From: Acidimicrobiales bacterium MED-G01 | GTDB lineage: Bacteria; Actinomycetota; Acidimicrobiia; Acidimicrobiales; Poriferisodalaceae | Reading direction: 5' to 3' | Length of the DNA stretch: 64,000 nt | Assembly: GCA_002457435.1 (NCBI GenBank) | Contig: NTLA01000008.1 | Coordinates: 16,730 to 80,729, forward strand | The notes under the pieces: generated by a model | What the model was told of the DNA's origin: nothing | What the model saw: only the letters and a program-made list of their open reading frames with translations | Databases searched by the model: none | Shown here: piece after piece, positions 1 through 8,321 of the stretch | Layout of the letters: every line of letters begins with the position of its first letter | Position numbering within the stretch: position 1 is the first letter of the stretch | Translations under genes and position numbers: made by a program

Positions 1-419
1 ATTGAGTGCCCCAACACAGTTACTGAATCAATATTGAGCTCGGATAGGACCGAGGAGGCGTCAGCAGCCATGGCATGTGATGAGTAGTCGGCATCGCGGG
101 CCCATTCGCTGTCACCGTGGCCTCGCTGATCCAGTGCGATTATGTGAAATCGGTCTGCGAGGTGGAGGCTGACTAGATCCCAAGAGTGTGCTGATTGGTT
201 ACCACCATGAAGTAGGAGCAAATTTGGTAGTGATGGGGCGCCCCACTCGAGGAAGTGAAAGCGTTGATGGCGAGCGACCACATTGCTGGAAACGTATCTG
301 ACCTTTTTGTCGTACTGGATACCTAAGTCATCGGCGCTTTCGCAGAGACTAAGAAACTCGGGGGTTTTAGTCATGTCCAATGGAGTGTTTGATGAAGAAA
401 ACTCGTTGAGGTACGGCAT
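1..419 (-). CDS. alpha/beta hydrolase, N-terminal part (runs off the left edge)
   Basis: Partial gene; only about 139 N-terminal residues lie in the window. The reading shows an oxyanion-hole HGG motif after a hydrophobic beta strand, then a conserved DQRGHGDS stretch. At the very edge is GHS, the start of the G-x-S-x-G nucleophile elbow, so this is a serine alpha/beta hydrolase; the substrate is unknown. Two in-frame ATG starts exist, at 419 and at 374. The first lies 6 nt after the acyl-CoA dehydrogenase stop and suggests translational coupling. The second places the start closer to typical hydrolase N-termini. Neither has a clear ribosome binding site. It is the downstream member of a two-gene minus-strand operon. 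Confidence 0.75.
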   Translation of the reverse strand, partial: MPYLNEFSSSNTPLDMTKTPEFLSLCESADDLGIQYDKKVRYVSSNVVARHQRFHFLEWGAPSLPNLLLLHGGNQSAHSWDLVSLHLADRFHIIALDQRGHGDSEWARDADYSSHAMAADASSVLSELNIDSVTVLGHS

Positions 420-425
420 GTCAGC

Positions 426-1529
426 TCAGATTCGACCCAAGTTTAGGTCGAGGTATCCTCGAGAGATATTTGCATGAAGCACGTCGGTGGGGCCCTCAGC
501 TAGTCGACTGGCACGGATTCGTCGAAATATAGAAGCGAGTGGGTGAGATTCGATCAGCGCTTCTCCGCCTATGACTTGGATTGCCGTGTCTACCAGTTCG
601 GCGATGGTTTCTGAAGCCAAAATTTTTGATGCCATAACTTCGTTAACCGAGTTTTGGCCTGCGTCTATTAGTCGCGCCGTTCGGTACACAGAACTGCGGG
701 CTCCAAAGGCTTTCGTTCGCATTCGGCCGAACTGTACACGGGTTGCATGATTCTTATTCGAAGAGTTGTTTGTCGATTGGATATGGCTGGCGACAAGGGC
801 GCAAACAAAACTACATAAGCCGACGCAGTCTGCTGCTATCGCCATTCGAACGGCGTTGACTTGTTCGAGGGCTCTCGTCATTCCGGCTCCGGTTTCGCCG
901 ATGGCGTGGCTTTTAGGAACCCGAACGTTTGTGAAAGTGAAACTTGCGTGGTGGCTGCCGTCAAGGGAGCTGAAACTGCGCTCTAGCTCCACGCCTGGTC
1001 TATTGGTTTCTATCAGAATCATTGTTGGACCGACATGGTCGAGTTCGACCAAGGTGTTGATGAAATGAGCGTTTGAGCCGCCAGTAACGTAGGACTTGGC
1101 GCCGTTGACAACGAGTTCGTCCCCGTCAAGTTGTGCCCAGGTATGTCGCTCAGCGTCGGCGGGTTCGGTAAATCCGAAACCGCTGGTTGTTTCTCCGGCA
1201 AGATACGGCTCAAGAAACTGCTGTTTTATTTCCTCTGTAGCTTGTGCGAGCAACCCCGGGCTCGGTCCAAAGATGCCGGGTAGATGACCTACGTTTCTGC
1301 CTCCTAGCGCATCACGGGCGATGGTTAGCTCCAATGTTGTGGCCCCTAACCCTCCGTATTCAACGGGTTGGGTGAGGGCGAAAACTCCAGCGTCTTTGGA
1401 CAGCTGGGTGGTTTGAAGCTGAATCTGCTGTGAGTTGGAGGCGCTGAATTCAATTTCGGATAGTTGTTTAGCGAGAGTGTCTGCTTGTTGTTGAAGCTTG
1501 CTTTGTGCTTCGGTAAGAAAATCTGGCAC
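426..1529 (-). CDS. acyl-CoA dehydrogenase family protein
   Basis: FAD-dependent alpha,beta-dehydrogenation of an acyl-CoA is the family reaction. The central FGFTEP segment (flavin/substrate loop), the SYVTGG beta domain and a C-terminal EGPTDV stretch match the EGTSEI-type region of acyl-CoA dehydrogenases. About 367 residues, slightly short of the usual 380-390. The start chosen is GTG at 1529, because a TACCGT -10-like hexamer ends 6 nt before it on the minus strand (leaderless pattern). A longer ATG start at 1631 is possible but would overlap the divergent SDR gene. Its partner downstream is the hydrolase at the window edge. Substrate chain type is not evident. Confidence 0.85.
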   Translation of the reverse strand: MPDFLTEAQSKLQQQADTLAKQLSEIEFSASNSQQIQLQTTQLSKDAGVFALTQPVEYGGLGATTLELTIARDALGGRNVGHLPGIFGPSPGLLAQATEEIKQQFLEPYLAGETTSGFGFTEPADAERHTWAQLDGDELVVNGAKSYVTGGSNAHFINTLVELDHVGPTMILIETNRPGVELERSFSSLDGSHHASFTFTNVRVPKSHAIGETGAGMTRALEQVNAVRMAIAADCVGLCSFVCALVASHIQSTNNSSNKNHATRVQFGRMRTKAFGARSSVYRTARLIDAGQNSVNEVMASKILASETIAELVDTAIQVIGGEALIESHPLASIFRRIRASRLAEGPTDVLHANISRGYLDLNLGRI

Positions 1530-1535
1530 AGCTGA

Positions 1536-1541
1536 ACGGTA
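1536..1541 (-). promoter_or_regulatory. -10 element (leaderless) for the acyl-CoA dehydrogenase gene
   Basis: TACCGT on the minus strand, followed by a 6-nt spacer and GTG. No Shine-Dalgarno sequence is present. It matches the TANNNT-to-start spacing seen at other leaderless genes in the window. Confidence 0.5.
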
Positions 1542-1573
1542 GCCGGAGAAATGGATTGAAGAACTGTTCGGTC

Positions 1574-1579
1574 TAATCT
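1574..1579 (+). promoter_or_regulatory. -10 element (leaderless) for the SDR gene at 1586
   Basis: TAATCT with a 6-nt spacer to ATG 1586 and no Shine-Dalgarno sequence. It diverges from the acyl-CoA dehydrogenase -10 about 35 bp away. Confidence 0.5.
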
Positions 1580-1585
1580 GCGTAG

Positions 1586-2428
1586 ATGGAAAAACTTGTT
1601 GGTAAGACTGCAGTGGTAACCGGGGCGGCATCTGGGATGGGTTTAGCGATGGCTCGACGCTTCGCCCGTGAGGATATGAATGTTGTGCTTTCCGATATAG
1701 ATGAAGCGAAGCTCGACGCGGCAGTCAGCGAAATTCGGGGAGATGGGGGCAACGTCGAGGGAGTGGTGACTGACGTTGCTTTGGAGGCTGACAATGCCCA
1801 ACTTCTAGATACATCGATTGATGCTTTTGGAACGGTCGATGTTGTTTGTCTCAATGCTGGGGTACAGGGATCGATTGGCCGCTCTTGGGCGCTCTCCAAC
1901 GAGGACTACAAGTGGACTCTGGGGATTCTTCTTGACGGGGTTGTCCATGGAGTTCGTACGTTTGTGCCTCATCTTGTTGAGCAAGACGAAGGTCATGTTG
2001 TCATCACCGCGTCGATAGCGGGACACATCTCTTCTCCTTTTGGAGCCCCGTACAACATTGCCAAGCACGGTGTAGCGACACTCGCGGAGACGCTTTTTCA
2101 TGAATTGAAAGTTGAAAGATCAAACGTGGGTGTGACCTGTCTTTGCCCTGGCTTTGTGAACACCAATATCGTCAACGCGACTGCGGCCCGTGAGAGTGGT
2201 GCAGTTGGCTCGGCAGTAGATGATCGGGGAGACCAGATGCTCGAATTTACGCAACGGGCTTTGAGCGGAGGGCTAGATCCCGAGGTTGTTGGTCAACAAG
2301 TTTTCGATGCCATCTCTAGCAACCAGTTTTGGTTGTTTACCGATGAAGACTGGGACGAACCTATCGCTGCTAGAGCCGAGCAGATCGTTCAAAGAAGTGC
2401 TCCGCGCCTCCAGCGACCGTCGCAATAA
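1586..2428 (+). CDS. short-chain dehydrogenase/reductase (SDR)
   Basis: NAD(P)-dependent oxidoreductase of the classical SDR family. The cofactor motif TGAASGMG is at residues 12-19, NAG near residue 90, and the catalytic Ser-Tyr-Lys set includes Tyr156 and Lys160 in YNIAK. The 280-residue length is slightly longer than usual because of a C-terminal tail. The start at 1586 agrees with the -10 hexamer just upstream. It is divergent from an acyl-CoA dehydrogenase and followed 99 nt later by a luciferase-like oxidoreductase. An alcohol or hydroxyacyl substrate is likely but not determinable. Confidence 0.9.
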   Translation: MEKLVGKTAVVTGAASGMGLAMARRFAREDMNVVLSDIDEAKLDAAVSEIRGDGGNVEGVVTDVALEADNAQLLDTSIDAFGTVDVVCLNAGVQGSIGRSWALSNEDYKWTLGILLDGVVHGVRTFVPHLVEQDEGHVVITASIAGHISSPFGAPYNIAKHGVATLAETLFHELKVERSNVGVTCLCPGFVNTNIVNATAARESGAVGSAVDDRGDQMLEFTQRALSGGLDPEVVGQQVFDAISSNQFWLFTDEDWDEPIAARAEQIVQRSAPRLQRPSQ

Positions 2429-2527
2429 TGACGATGTGATTGTCACGGAAGTCGGTTGTGCAGCCGACAGGCACGACCCTATGTGTGAGAAGGTGATGCA
2501 AGGTCTGATTACCAAACGGAGGCTCCT

Positions 2528-3439
2528 ATGCGTATAGGTATCTTCAGCGGTCCCGCTGGCAAACTGTTCAACGTCGAAGAAGCTGTCACTGACGCTCGAA
2601 ATGCTCAGGAAGCAGGATTCCCATCCTATTGGCTGCCGCAAATGCCTATGGGAGTCGATGCTTTGACTTCGCTGAGTCATATCGGCGCAACAGTGCCGGA
2701 AATTGAACTGGGTACTGCTGTCATCCCCACTTATCCCAGACACCCGATGGTTATGGCTCAACAAGCCCTGTCGGTTACATCAATCATTGGTGACCGTCTG
2801 GCGTTAGGGATAGGTCTATCCCATAAGCCAGTTATAGAGAAACAGTATGGATATGAATTCGACAAGCCGGTGCGTCATCTGCGGGAATATCTTGAGGTTT
2901 TGAATCCTCAGTTACGAGATGAGCCAGTCCGTTTCGAGGGAGAAACACTGGTTGGTCGTAACCCATCGTTAGGCCTTCAAGCTCCTGTGCCGCAGGTCCT
3001 CGTAGCTGCTCTAGGTCCTCAAATGCTTCGGTTAACTGGACGGTTAGCTGATGGCACCATCACGTGGATGACTGGAAACAAGACTTTGGCAGAGTTGACG
3101 GTCCCTGAGATTTGTGGTGCAGCTGAAGAGGCTGAACGACCCAAGCCGCGTGTGCTTGCTGGCCTTCCGGTTCTATGCACTGACGACATTGACGCAGGAA
3201 TGGAGAGAGCCTCGAAAGTTTGGCAAATGTACGGTACGTTGCCGAGCTATCGAGCGATGCTGGACCATGAGGGTCTCGCAGGTCCAGAAGAGATTGCCAT
3301 CGTCGGCAACGAAGCAGAGATTAAGGACCGGCTTCAAGCAACCATCGATGCGGGAGCTGATGACATTATTGTCGCGGAGTTCGGAGGGAACCCCGACGAG
3401 CGAGACCGGACTCGTGCTGCACTTGCTGCGCTGCTTTAG
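2528..3439 (+). CDS. LLM class (luciferase-like) flavin/F420 oxidoreductase
   Basis: The N-terminal beta strand MRIGIF, the segment ELGTAVIP, and the RLALGIGLSHK stretch around residues 90-100 are typical of the luciferase-like monooxygenase barrel, in particular the actinobacterial F420-dependent LLM subgroup. 303 residues, full length. A GGAGG Shine-Dalgarno sits 6 nt before the ATG. Cofactor identity (F420 versus FMN) is inferred from family resemblance only. It converges on the PNPOx-family gene with a 34-nt gap. Confidence 0.85.
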   Translation: MRIGIFSGPAGKLFNVEEAVTDARNAQEAGFPSYWLPQMPMGVDALTSLSHIGATVPEIELGTAVIPTYPRHPMVMAQQALSVTSIIGDRLALGIGLSHKPVIEKQYGYEFDKPVRHLREYLEVLNPQLRDEPVRFEGETLVGRNPSLGLQAPVPQVLVAALGPQMLRLTGRLADGTITWMTGNKTLAELTVPEICGAAEEAERPKPRVLAGLPVLCTDDIDAGMERASKVWQMYGTLPSYRAMLDHEGLAGPEEIAIVGNEAEIKDRLQATIDAGADDIIVAEFGGNPDERDRTRAALAALL

Positions 3440-3473
3440 AGTTGACGTCGCTGCGGCGATCGCCAGGAATTGA

Positions 3474-3896
3474 TCAACCTAAGACGTCGCTTCTCCATCT
3501 GCGCGGCTTGATGGTGACCTTCGCTTCTTCGTGGCCAGGAAATGAATCGGCGTACTGGTTGCCGAGTTCTTCACCTAGGTATCGGATAGCGATATCTCGA
3601 AGTAGGTTGTCACGTTCTTCTGGGGTTAATAATTCGACTGATGCTTCTCCTTCGGCTGTGACATAGCGATATGGAAGGTGTTCGTCTTGAACGCAGATGG
3701 TTGCCGCTCCATGACGACGCAAAAGCACCGATTTGGCCGATGCATAGGCCATGGCGATTTCGAAGCCGGTTTCGTTCGAGTATCGATACCAGATCGGTGC
3801 GCATAGAGGTCCTTTGTCAGCTCGCTCGATGGCTAAGACGCCCACACGTACCTCATCGAGAAAATTGTCGCGTTCGGATACTGTCATTTCTGCCAT
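3474..3896 (-). CDS. pyridoxamine 5'-phosphate oxidase-like (split beta-barrel) flavin/F420-binding protein
   Basis: About 140 residues with the split-barrel pattern: an N-terminal helix ending before RVGVLAIE, the PIWYRY strand, then a VQDEH.PYRYVTAEGEA segment. This resembles PNPOx-like and F420-dependent (FDOR) small reductases. The start chosen at 3896 has a strong GAGGAG site 5-6 nt upstream and overlaps the MFS transporter stop (TGATG). A longer start at 3962 would lie inside the transporter and is less likely. Third gene in a minus-strand run: CoA-transferase, MFS, this gene. Confidence 0.75.
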   Translation of the reverse strand: MAEMTVSERDNFLDEVRVGVLAIERADKGPLCAPIWYRYSNETGFEIAMAYASAKSVLLRRHGAATICVQDEHLPYRYVTAEGEASVELLTPEERDNLLRDIAIRYLGEELGNQYADSFPGHEEAKVTIKPRRWRSDVLG

Positions 3897-5032
3897 CAGG
3901 TCTCCTCTTTCTCTAGTTGCATGGCGAAGGGTAGCGCTGCGATCGCAAGTATGACGGTCCAACTCAGAGCTAAACGAATATCGCCTAGCGCTTCAGCGAG
4001 AGCTCCGACGATGGGTCGGGCTGTTGCCCCTAGTAGCCCACTAACGCCGAAGACAACGCCAACGGTGAAACCAGTTCGCGAGTCGCCACCAATTTTGCTT
4101 GCTATCGCGAGAGAAACTGGAAATAATCCGAAACCGAAGGTCGCTATCGCGCCGACGGCGATTAGGGAAGCAAGACCAGATGTTTGGGAGAAAATCAGAA
4201 CGGAAAGAATCGTTCCGAGGTTGGCACATACAAAGAGTTTTTTTCCTCCGAAGCGGTCATAGATGCGCCCCCCGACGGGTTGTGCGACCACGCCGATGAA
4301 CAGCATGATTGTGAGTGTCGCGCCAGCGGTGACCTCAGCCCAACCTTCGTCGACCAACATTTTGACGACGAAGGTCACGAAGCTGTACAGCACTGTGTTT
4401 AACAGGCCGAAAGCGAAGGCGGCTATGACGATGGGTTTGCCGAGCGCACCCTTGAGGGCTGCTTCGGGGTTGGGGTTGCTTTCGGGGAGGTACACCCAAA
4501 GACCCGTGCCTGCACCAACGATGGGGATGGCGACGATGATCATCGCCCAGCGCCAATCAAGGGCTGCAATTGCCAATGTTGCGATAGCAGGAGCTAAGAA
4601 GTGACCGACAGATCCTCCCCACCCGTGGATACCGAGCATTCTTCCTCGGTCGTTGGGATAGGCATTAACGACGAAAGCGGTTGCTTGAGGATGGTACGCC
4701 GCTGCGCCAAGGCCACAAAGAAGGCTCACGACGGTGATGAACCAAAATGACGGCGCCGCTGCCATCAGCAGAAAGCCGGTGCCTCCGATGAAAAAGCCGA
4801 CGCTGAGAATTAGCTTTCGTTTTCCTCGTTTGTCTGCGACATGCCCAATAAGTGGCTGAAGGACACCAGTGCAGAGGCTGAAGGCGAATGAAAGGAGACC
4901 TAATTCGGTGTAATCCAAATCCCACTCTCTTGCCAGAGCGGGTAGGAATGCTGGAAGGACCGTGGCATAAAAATCGTTGACTACGTGTACAGCAACAAAG
5001 GTGCCCAGAATTGCCCGAGGGGAGGCGATCAT
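3896..5032 (-). CDS. MFS transporter, fosmidomycin-resistance-like family
   Basis: 378 residues, mostly hydrophobic, with about 11-12 predicted membrane segments. Motif A between TM2 and TM3 reads GHVADKRGKRK (residues 63-73). The N-terminal VNDFYATVLPAFLP resembles Fsr-type MFS proteins, which export small molecules. It overlaps by one base with the stop of the CoA-transferase upstream and with the start of the flavin protein downstream, so the three genes are translationally coupled. Transport substrate unknown; an acid exporter or importer tied to the CoA-transferase is a reasonable guess only. Confidence 0.85.
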   Translation of the reverse strand: MIASPRAILGTFVAVHVVNDFYATVLPAFLPALAREWDLDYTELGLLSFAFSLCTGVLQPLIGHVADKRGKRKLILSVGFFIGGTGFLLMAAAPSFWFITVVSLLCGLGAAAYHPQATAFVVNAYPNDRGRMLGIHGWGGSVGHFLAPAIATLAIAALDWRWAMIIVAIPIVGAGTGLWVYLPESNPNPEAALKGALGKPIVIAAFAFGLLNTVLYSFVTFVVKMLVDEGWAEVTAGATLTIMLFIGVVAQPVGGRIYDRFGGKKLFVCANLGTILSVLIFSQTSGLASLIAVGAIATFGFGLFPVSLAIASKIGGDSRTGFTVGVVFGVSGLLGATARPIVGALAEALGDIRLALSWTVILAIAALPFAMQLEKEET

Positions 5033-6252
5033 CAGTTGCTCTTGGGGATGCTCGAAATAAGCACTCCGCTGGCTTCTAAGTCGTCGATTTCAAGGTCTGA
5101 AAGACCCAAGGACCTCAATACCTCCCTGTTGTGTTCGCCTTGAAATGGCGGCAAACCTGCGTCGGGTAACTCGCAGCCACCGAAAATCCAGGGAGGTGCA
5201 GGTACTCGAGCAGTTCCACCCGATCGGTCTTCTACCTCTCGGATAGCTCCGCGTTCCATTGCCCATTCCGATTCCGCTATTTCCGATACAGATCGAATCG
5301 TGCCGACTGCTAACCCAGCTTCGCTTACTTGAGCTTCGAGCTCTTCAATGGTTCTGAAAGTAAGCACCCAAGCACGAATTTCTGCGAGTAGATCCTCCCA
5401 GTTGTCGCGACGAAACTGAGCGGTGATAAATCGAGGGTCTAGGAGTAGGTCGTTCCTTCTCATCATTGCGCAGTACCTCTGAAACACAAAGGTTGAAACT
5501 GGGCTGGCAGCAATAGTTATTTTTTGACCGTCAGGCAGTTCGATGATTGGAGACTCGGGTGCGCTGAGGGCGAGGGGCTCACCTTCGACGTCGATACCTG
5601 AAAGTTCGTAGCTGACTCGATCGTTGACGCTAAGAATTGAGGAGACCATAGATACGTCAACATGTTGACCTTCGCCGGTCTGGCTTCGGTGAGCTAATGC
5701 TGCAAGGGTCGCAATTACGCCCTGCAAACCGGTGTACACATCAGCGTGGTTGTAGGCATCGTTTTCGGTTCGAATCAAAGCGTCACCGTAATGACGGCCA
5801 ATGATTTCGGTGAAGCCAGCTTCAGCTTGAACGGTTGGCGCGAACGCTGGTCGGTTCCGCCATGGCCCAGATTGTCCGTAGCCGCTAATGGAAACCATGA
5901 TGATGTCGGGGTTTATTGCTGTTAGCTGTGCGAAACCTAAACCGAAAAGGTCGAGCGTGCCTGGCCGAAAGTTTTCAACAACGATGTCGGCGTCTGCAAC
6001 CAGCTTCTTAATGATCTCTTGTGCCTCAGAAAAGTTGAGGTCCAAAGATATTGCCTGTTTCCCAGCGTTTTGTTGGGCGAAGTAGAGAGACATGGGTCCG
6101 ACGTGAGGTTGACCGCTTCGTCCAGTGTCAGGAGCTGGGGGTTCGATCTTGATCACTTCAGCCCCTAAATCGCGTAAAGCTTTAGTGCAGTGAGGTCCGG
6201 CGAGAACTCGAGTGAAGTCGATGACACGAATGCCGGATAGAGGTGCTGTCAT
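5032..6252 (-). CDS. CaiB/BaiF family (class III) CoA-transferase
   Basis: Transfers CoA from an acyl-CoA donor to a carboxylic acid. The N-terminal RVIDFTRVLAGP and DLGAEVIKIE segments, the NPDIIMVSISGYGQSGP stretch and the GEGQHVDVS motif are diagnostic for family III. 406 residues, full length. AGGGA precedes the ATG. The gene overlaps the enoyl-CoA hydratase stop by 4 nt and the MFS start by 1 nt, giving an operon of hydratase, CoA-transferase, transporter and flavin protein. This suggests a dedicated pathway for one organic acid. Confidence 0.9.
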   Translation of the reverse strand: MTAPLSGIRVIDFTRVLAGPHCTKALRDLGAEVIKIEPPAPDTGRSGQPHVGPMSLYFAQQNAGKQAISLDLNFSEAQEIIKKLVADADIVVENFRPGTLDLFGLGFAQLTAINPDIIMVSISGYGQSGPWRNRPAFAPTVQAEAGFTEIIGRHYGDALIRTENDAYNHADVYTGLQGVIATLAALAHRSQTGEGQHVDVSMVSSILSVNDRVSYELSGIDVEGEPLALSAPESPIIELPDGQKITIAASPVSTFVFQRYCAMMRRNDLLLDPRFITAQFRRDNWEDLLAEIRAWVLTFRTIEELEAQVSEAGLAVGTIRSVSEIAESEWAMERGAIREVEDRSGGTARVPAPPWIFGGCELPDAGLPPFQGEHNREVLRSLGLSDLEIDDLEASGVLISSIPKSN

Positions 6253-7028
6253 GTTCCCTGAAAGATCGCGGTGCCAGGACCCGATTCGCTGAATGACTCC
6301 AGTCCTCGTTGGAGATCATCCGAAGCCCAAACTTTTTGGGCAGCACTCTCTTGGGATTGGTCGGCTGAACGAACCCCTTCATTCGAAGCAATAACGGCGA
6401 GTTCTTTGATAGCTGAATAGGCCACGGTTGGACCCGCGGCCAGTTGTTGTGCCCAAGACCGAGATGCCTCCTCAAGAGCGTCATCTGCAACGACGGCATT
6501 TATAACACCCCAGCGTTCAAGCAGTTCAGGGTCATGTCGGCGACCGAACATGGCTATTTCTTTGCCCCGCGCCATCCCAGCTCGTTCGACGACTCTTTGA
6601 ACCCCACCTAGGAGAGGCATGAGTCCGATAGAAGTTTCGACCAATCCGAGGCGAGCTGAAGCCGATGCCATGATGAAGTCGCAGGCTAGAGCTATTTCGA
6701 AACCGCCCCCCAGAGCTAAACCGTGCACAGCAGCAATGGTGGGGAGAGGAATTGCTGCTAGTCGATCGAGTACCTCGGCCGCAGGTGAACCGTCACTTCC
6801 GTCTGCACCGAAGCCATCTACATCGGCTCCAGCGGAGAAATGTTTCATCTCGCTCTTGAGAAGAATCGCTCTCGCTTCTGAGTCAATGGCCCCTTCAAAG
6901 GTCTGGATCAGATCTTCGATGAAGACGCGGTTGAGAAGGTTGTGGGGTGGTTTCGCCATTGTCACGACGGCTACTGCGCCATCGAGTTCAACTTGTATGT
7001 GCTCGGTTGGTTGATGCTGGGCCACCAT
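6249..7028 (-). CDS. enoyl-CoA hydratase/isomerase (crotonase) family protein
   Basis: Crotonase fold: the HFSAGADVDGFG loop (first oxyanion-hole segment), then AAVHGLALGGGFEIALACD (second), then the LGLVETSIGLMPLLGG segment with the position of a catalytic Glu. About 259 residues from the ATG at 7028, preceded by AAGGGGAA. A GTG at 7025 or a TTG at 7082 are alternatives; the latter would add 18 unconserved residues. First gene of the CoA-transferase operon. The reaction on the CoA thioester (hydration, isomerisation or hydrolysis) cannot be fixed from sequence. Confidence 0.85.
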   Translation of the reverse strand: MVAQHQPTEHIQVELDGAVAVVTMAKPPHNLLNRVFIEDLIQTFEGAIDSEARAILLKSEMKHFSAGADVDGFGADGSDGSPAAEVLDRLAAIPLPTIAAVHGLALGGGFEIALACDFIMASASARLGLVETSIGLMPLLGGVQRVVERAGMARGKEIAMFGRRHDPELLERWGVINAVVADDALEEASRSWAQQLAAGPTVAYSAIKELAVIASNEGVRSADQSQESAAQKVWASDDLQRGLESFSESGPGTAIFQGT

Positions 7029-7133
7029 TTCCCCTTCAGGTCGACTTTGGGAGTCTTGCAGAGATGGCCGAGTGGCGCTCAAGCTCGTACTTTCGAGAGA
7101 AGCCCTCCGGTTGGCACCGCTAGTGGTGGTTTA

Positions 7134-7820
7134 CTAGTCGTCGAATCCGACGAAGCTAGCTACTTCCTCAACTGTTCGTCGTGTTGATTTGACGTCATTC
7201 GCGATGAAATCTTCGTCAGGGTATCCCATAGCGACACAGGTCATAATCACTTGATCCTCTGGAATGTTTGCATGTTCGCGAACAACATCGGATTGCATGA
7301 TGCCTTGCCCGTTAATTACACAACCGAGGCCTTTCGTAGAAGCAGCAAGTACTAGGCCGTAAGTTACGGCGCCGCAATCGAAGTGACCCACGGTGTCGTG
7401 TTCAAGGGTTCGATCACAGGTAACGACAACCGAAACCGGGGCATCGAACTGACGAAATCCGCGCATCGCCCAATCGCGGCGGCGTTCTTTGTCCTCCCAT
7501 CCAATTCCCATGGACTCGAAAAGTTGAACAGCGATCTCTATTTGTCTATCCCTATGCACCCCTTCATATCCGTGGTTGAGAGAAATTTCTCGCTGGGGGG
7601 CTGCACCGCTTACCATTCGTTCGGTGTTGCCTTCTCGGATTAGGTCCAGGGGTTTTCCGGTCAGAACATGGAAATGCCATGGTTGGGTGTTCATCGATGA
7701 TGGGGCACCTCCAGCGATTTCTATTATTTCTTCGATGACCTCTCTTGGCACAGGTTCGTTCCGGTAACCCCGAACGCTGCGGCGTTCCTCAACCATGTTT
7801 TTAAAAGAAGCTGTGTCCAT
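7134..7820 (-). CDS. nitroreductase family protein
   Basis: FMN-dependent NAD(P)H oxidoreductase family. RRSVRGYRNEPV at residues 13-24 is the FMN phosphate-binding N-terminus. SSMNTQPWHFHV is the conserved flavin-binding stretch, and GLGCVINGQG and AMGYPDEDF close the fold. 228 residues, typical. Transcribed on the minus strand as a single gene, separated by about 80 nt from the divergent VOC gene. The natural electron acceptor is unknown. Confidence 0.88.
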   Translation of the reverse strand: MDTASFKNMVEERRSVRGYRNEPVPREVIEEIIEIAGGAPSSMNTQPWHFHVLTGKPLDLIREGNTERMVSGAAPQREISLNHGYEGVHRDRQIEIAVQLFESMGIGWEDKERRRDWAMRGFRQFDAPVSVVVTCDRTLEHDTVGHFDCGAVTYGLVLAASTKGLGCVINGQGIMQSDVVREHANIPEDQVIMTCVAMGYPDEDFIANDVKSTRRTVEEVASFVGFDD

Positions 7821-7903
7821 CTAAAGTTCTCGTTTCATAGTTGCTGCACTGAACTACAGCAGGTCGTCGGTGGTAAGCCAACCTGCTGCAACATAACAGT
7901 GTC

Positions 7904-7909
7904 TAGGAT
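7904..7909 (+). promoter_or_regulatory. -10 element (leaderless) for the VOC-family gene
   Basis: TAGGAT with a 7-nt spacer to ATG 7917. It decides the start in favour of 7917 over the GTG at 7899. Confidence 0.5.
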
Positions 7910-7916
7910 TGATGAC

Positions 7917-8321
7917 ATGGGTCTCCGAGCTATAGGTGTCACTATCGATTGTTCAGATCCGGAACGACTCGCAGATTTTTGGTCTGAGGCAATCGGGTTT
8001 ACCCATCGAGAAGGAAATGGTGGGCCTTACATCACGATTTCGAATTCTGATGTCGACCGCGCAGTCAATCACCTGACATTCCAGAAAGTGCCTGAAGGCA
8101 AGTCAGCAAAAAATCGTGTCCACCTTGACATGTTCGTTGATGACATCGCTGCTGAAGTCGAACGGTTGGTTGGTATAGGAGCAGCGGTCATTTCTCCCGC
8201 TGGTGATCCGAGTCACCTCGGCTTTGTTGCGGTAGTGCTCACAGATCCCGAAGGCGGAGAGTTTTGCGTAGTGGGCCGCCCTGACTATCAGCCTGCAAGC
8301 AGCGACTCAACGGATTCCTGA
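7917..8321 (+). CDS. VOC/glyoxalase-like domain protein
   Basis: Single-domain vicinal oxygen chelate protein of about 134 residues. The segments TIDCSDPERLADFWSEAIGF (N-terminal half), HLDMFVDD (metal-ligand strand) and the C-terminal DPEGGEFCVV are typical of the actinobacterial Glyoxalase_6-like group. It may act as a metal-dependent enzyme or as a binding/resistance protein; the substrate is unknown. Its 3' end overlaps the convergent Gfo/Idh/MocA gene by 34 nt. Confidence 0.8.
   Translation: MGLRAIGVTIDCSDPERLADFWSEAIGFTHREGNGGPYITISNSDVDRAVNHLTFQKVPEGKSAKNRVHLDMFVDDIAAEVERLVGIGAAVISPAGDPSHLGFVAVVLTDPEGGEFCVVGRPDYQPASSDSTDS

Noticed and set aside
1530..1631. Acyl-CoA dehydrogenase start at ATG 1631
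   Set aside because: It would overlap the divergent SDR gene and its promoter. The TACCGT -10 at 6 nt before GTG 1529 is a better fit.
7058..7125. tRNA-Leu/Ser-like A box (GATGGCCGAGTGGC) that could suggest a tRNA gene
   Set aside because: No T-arm GGTTCGAATCC-type B box, no pairing acceptor stem and no anticodon arm. It overlaps the region before the enoyl-CoA hydratase start and is a chance match.
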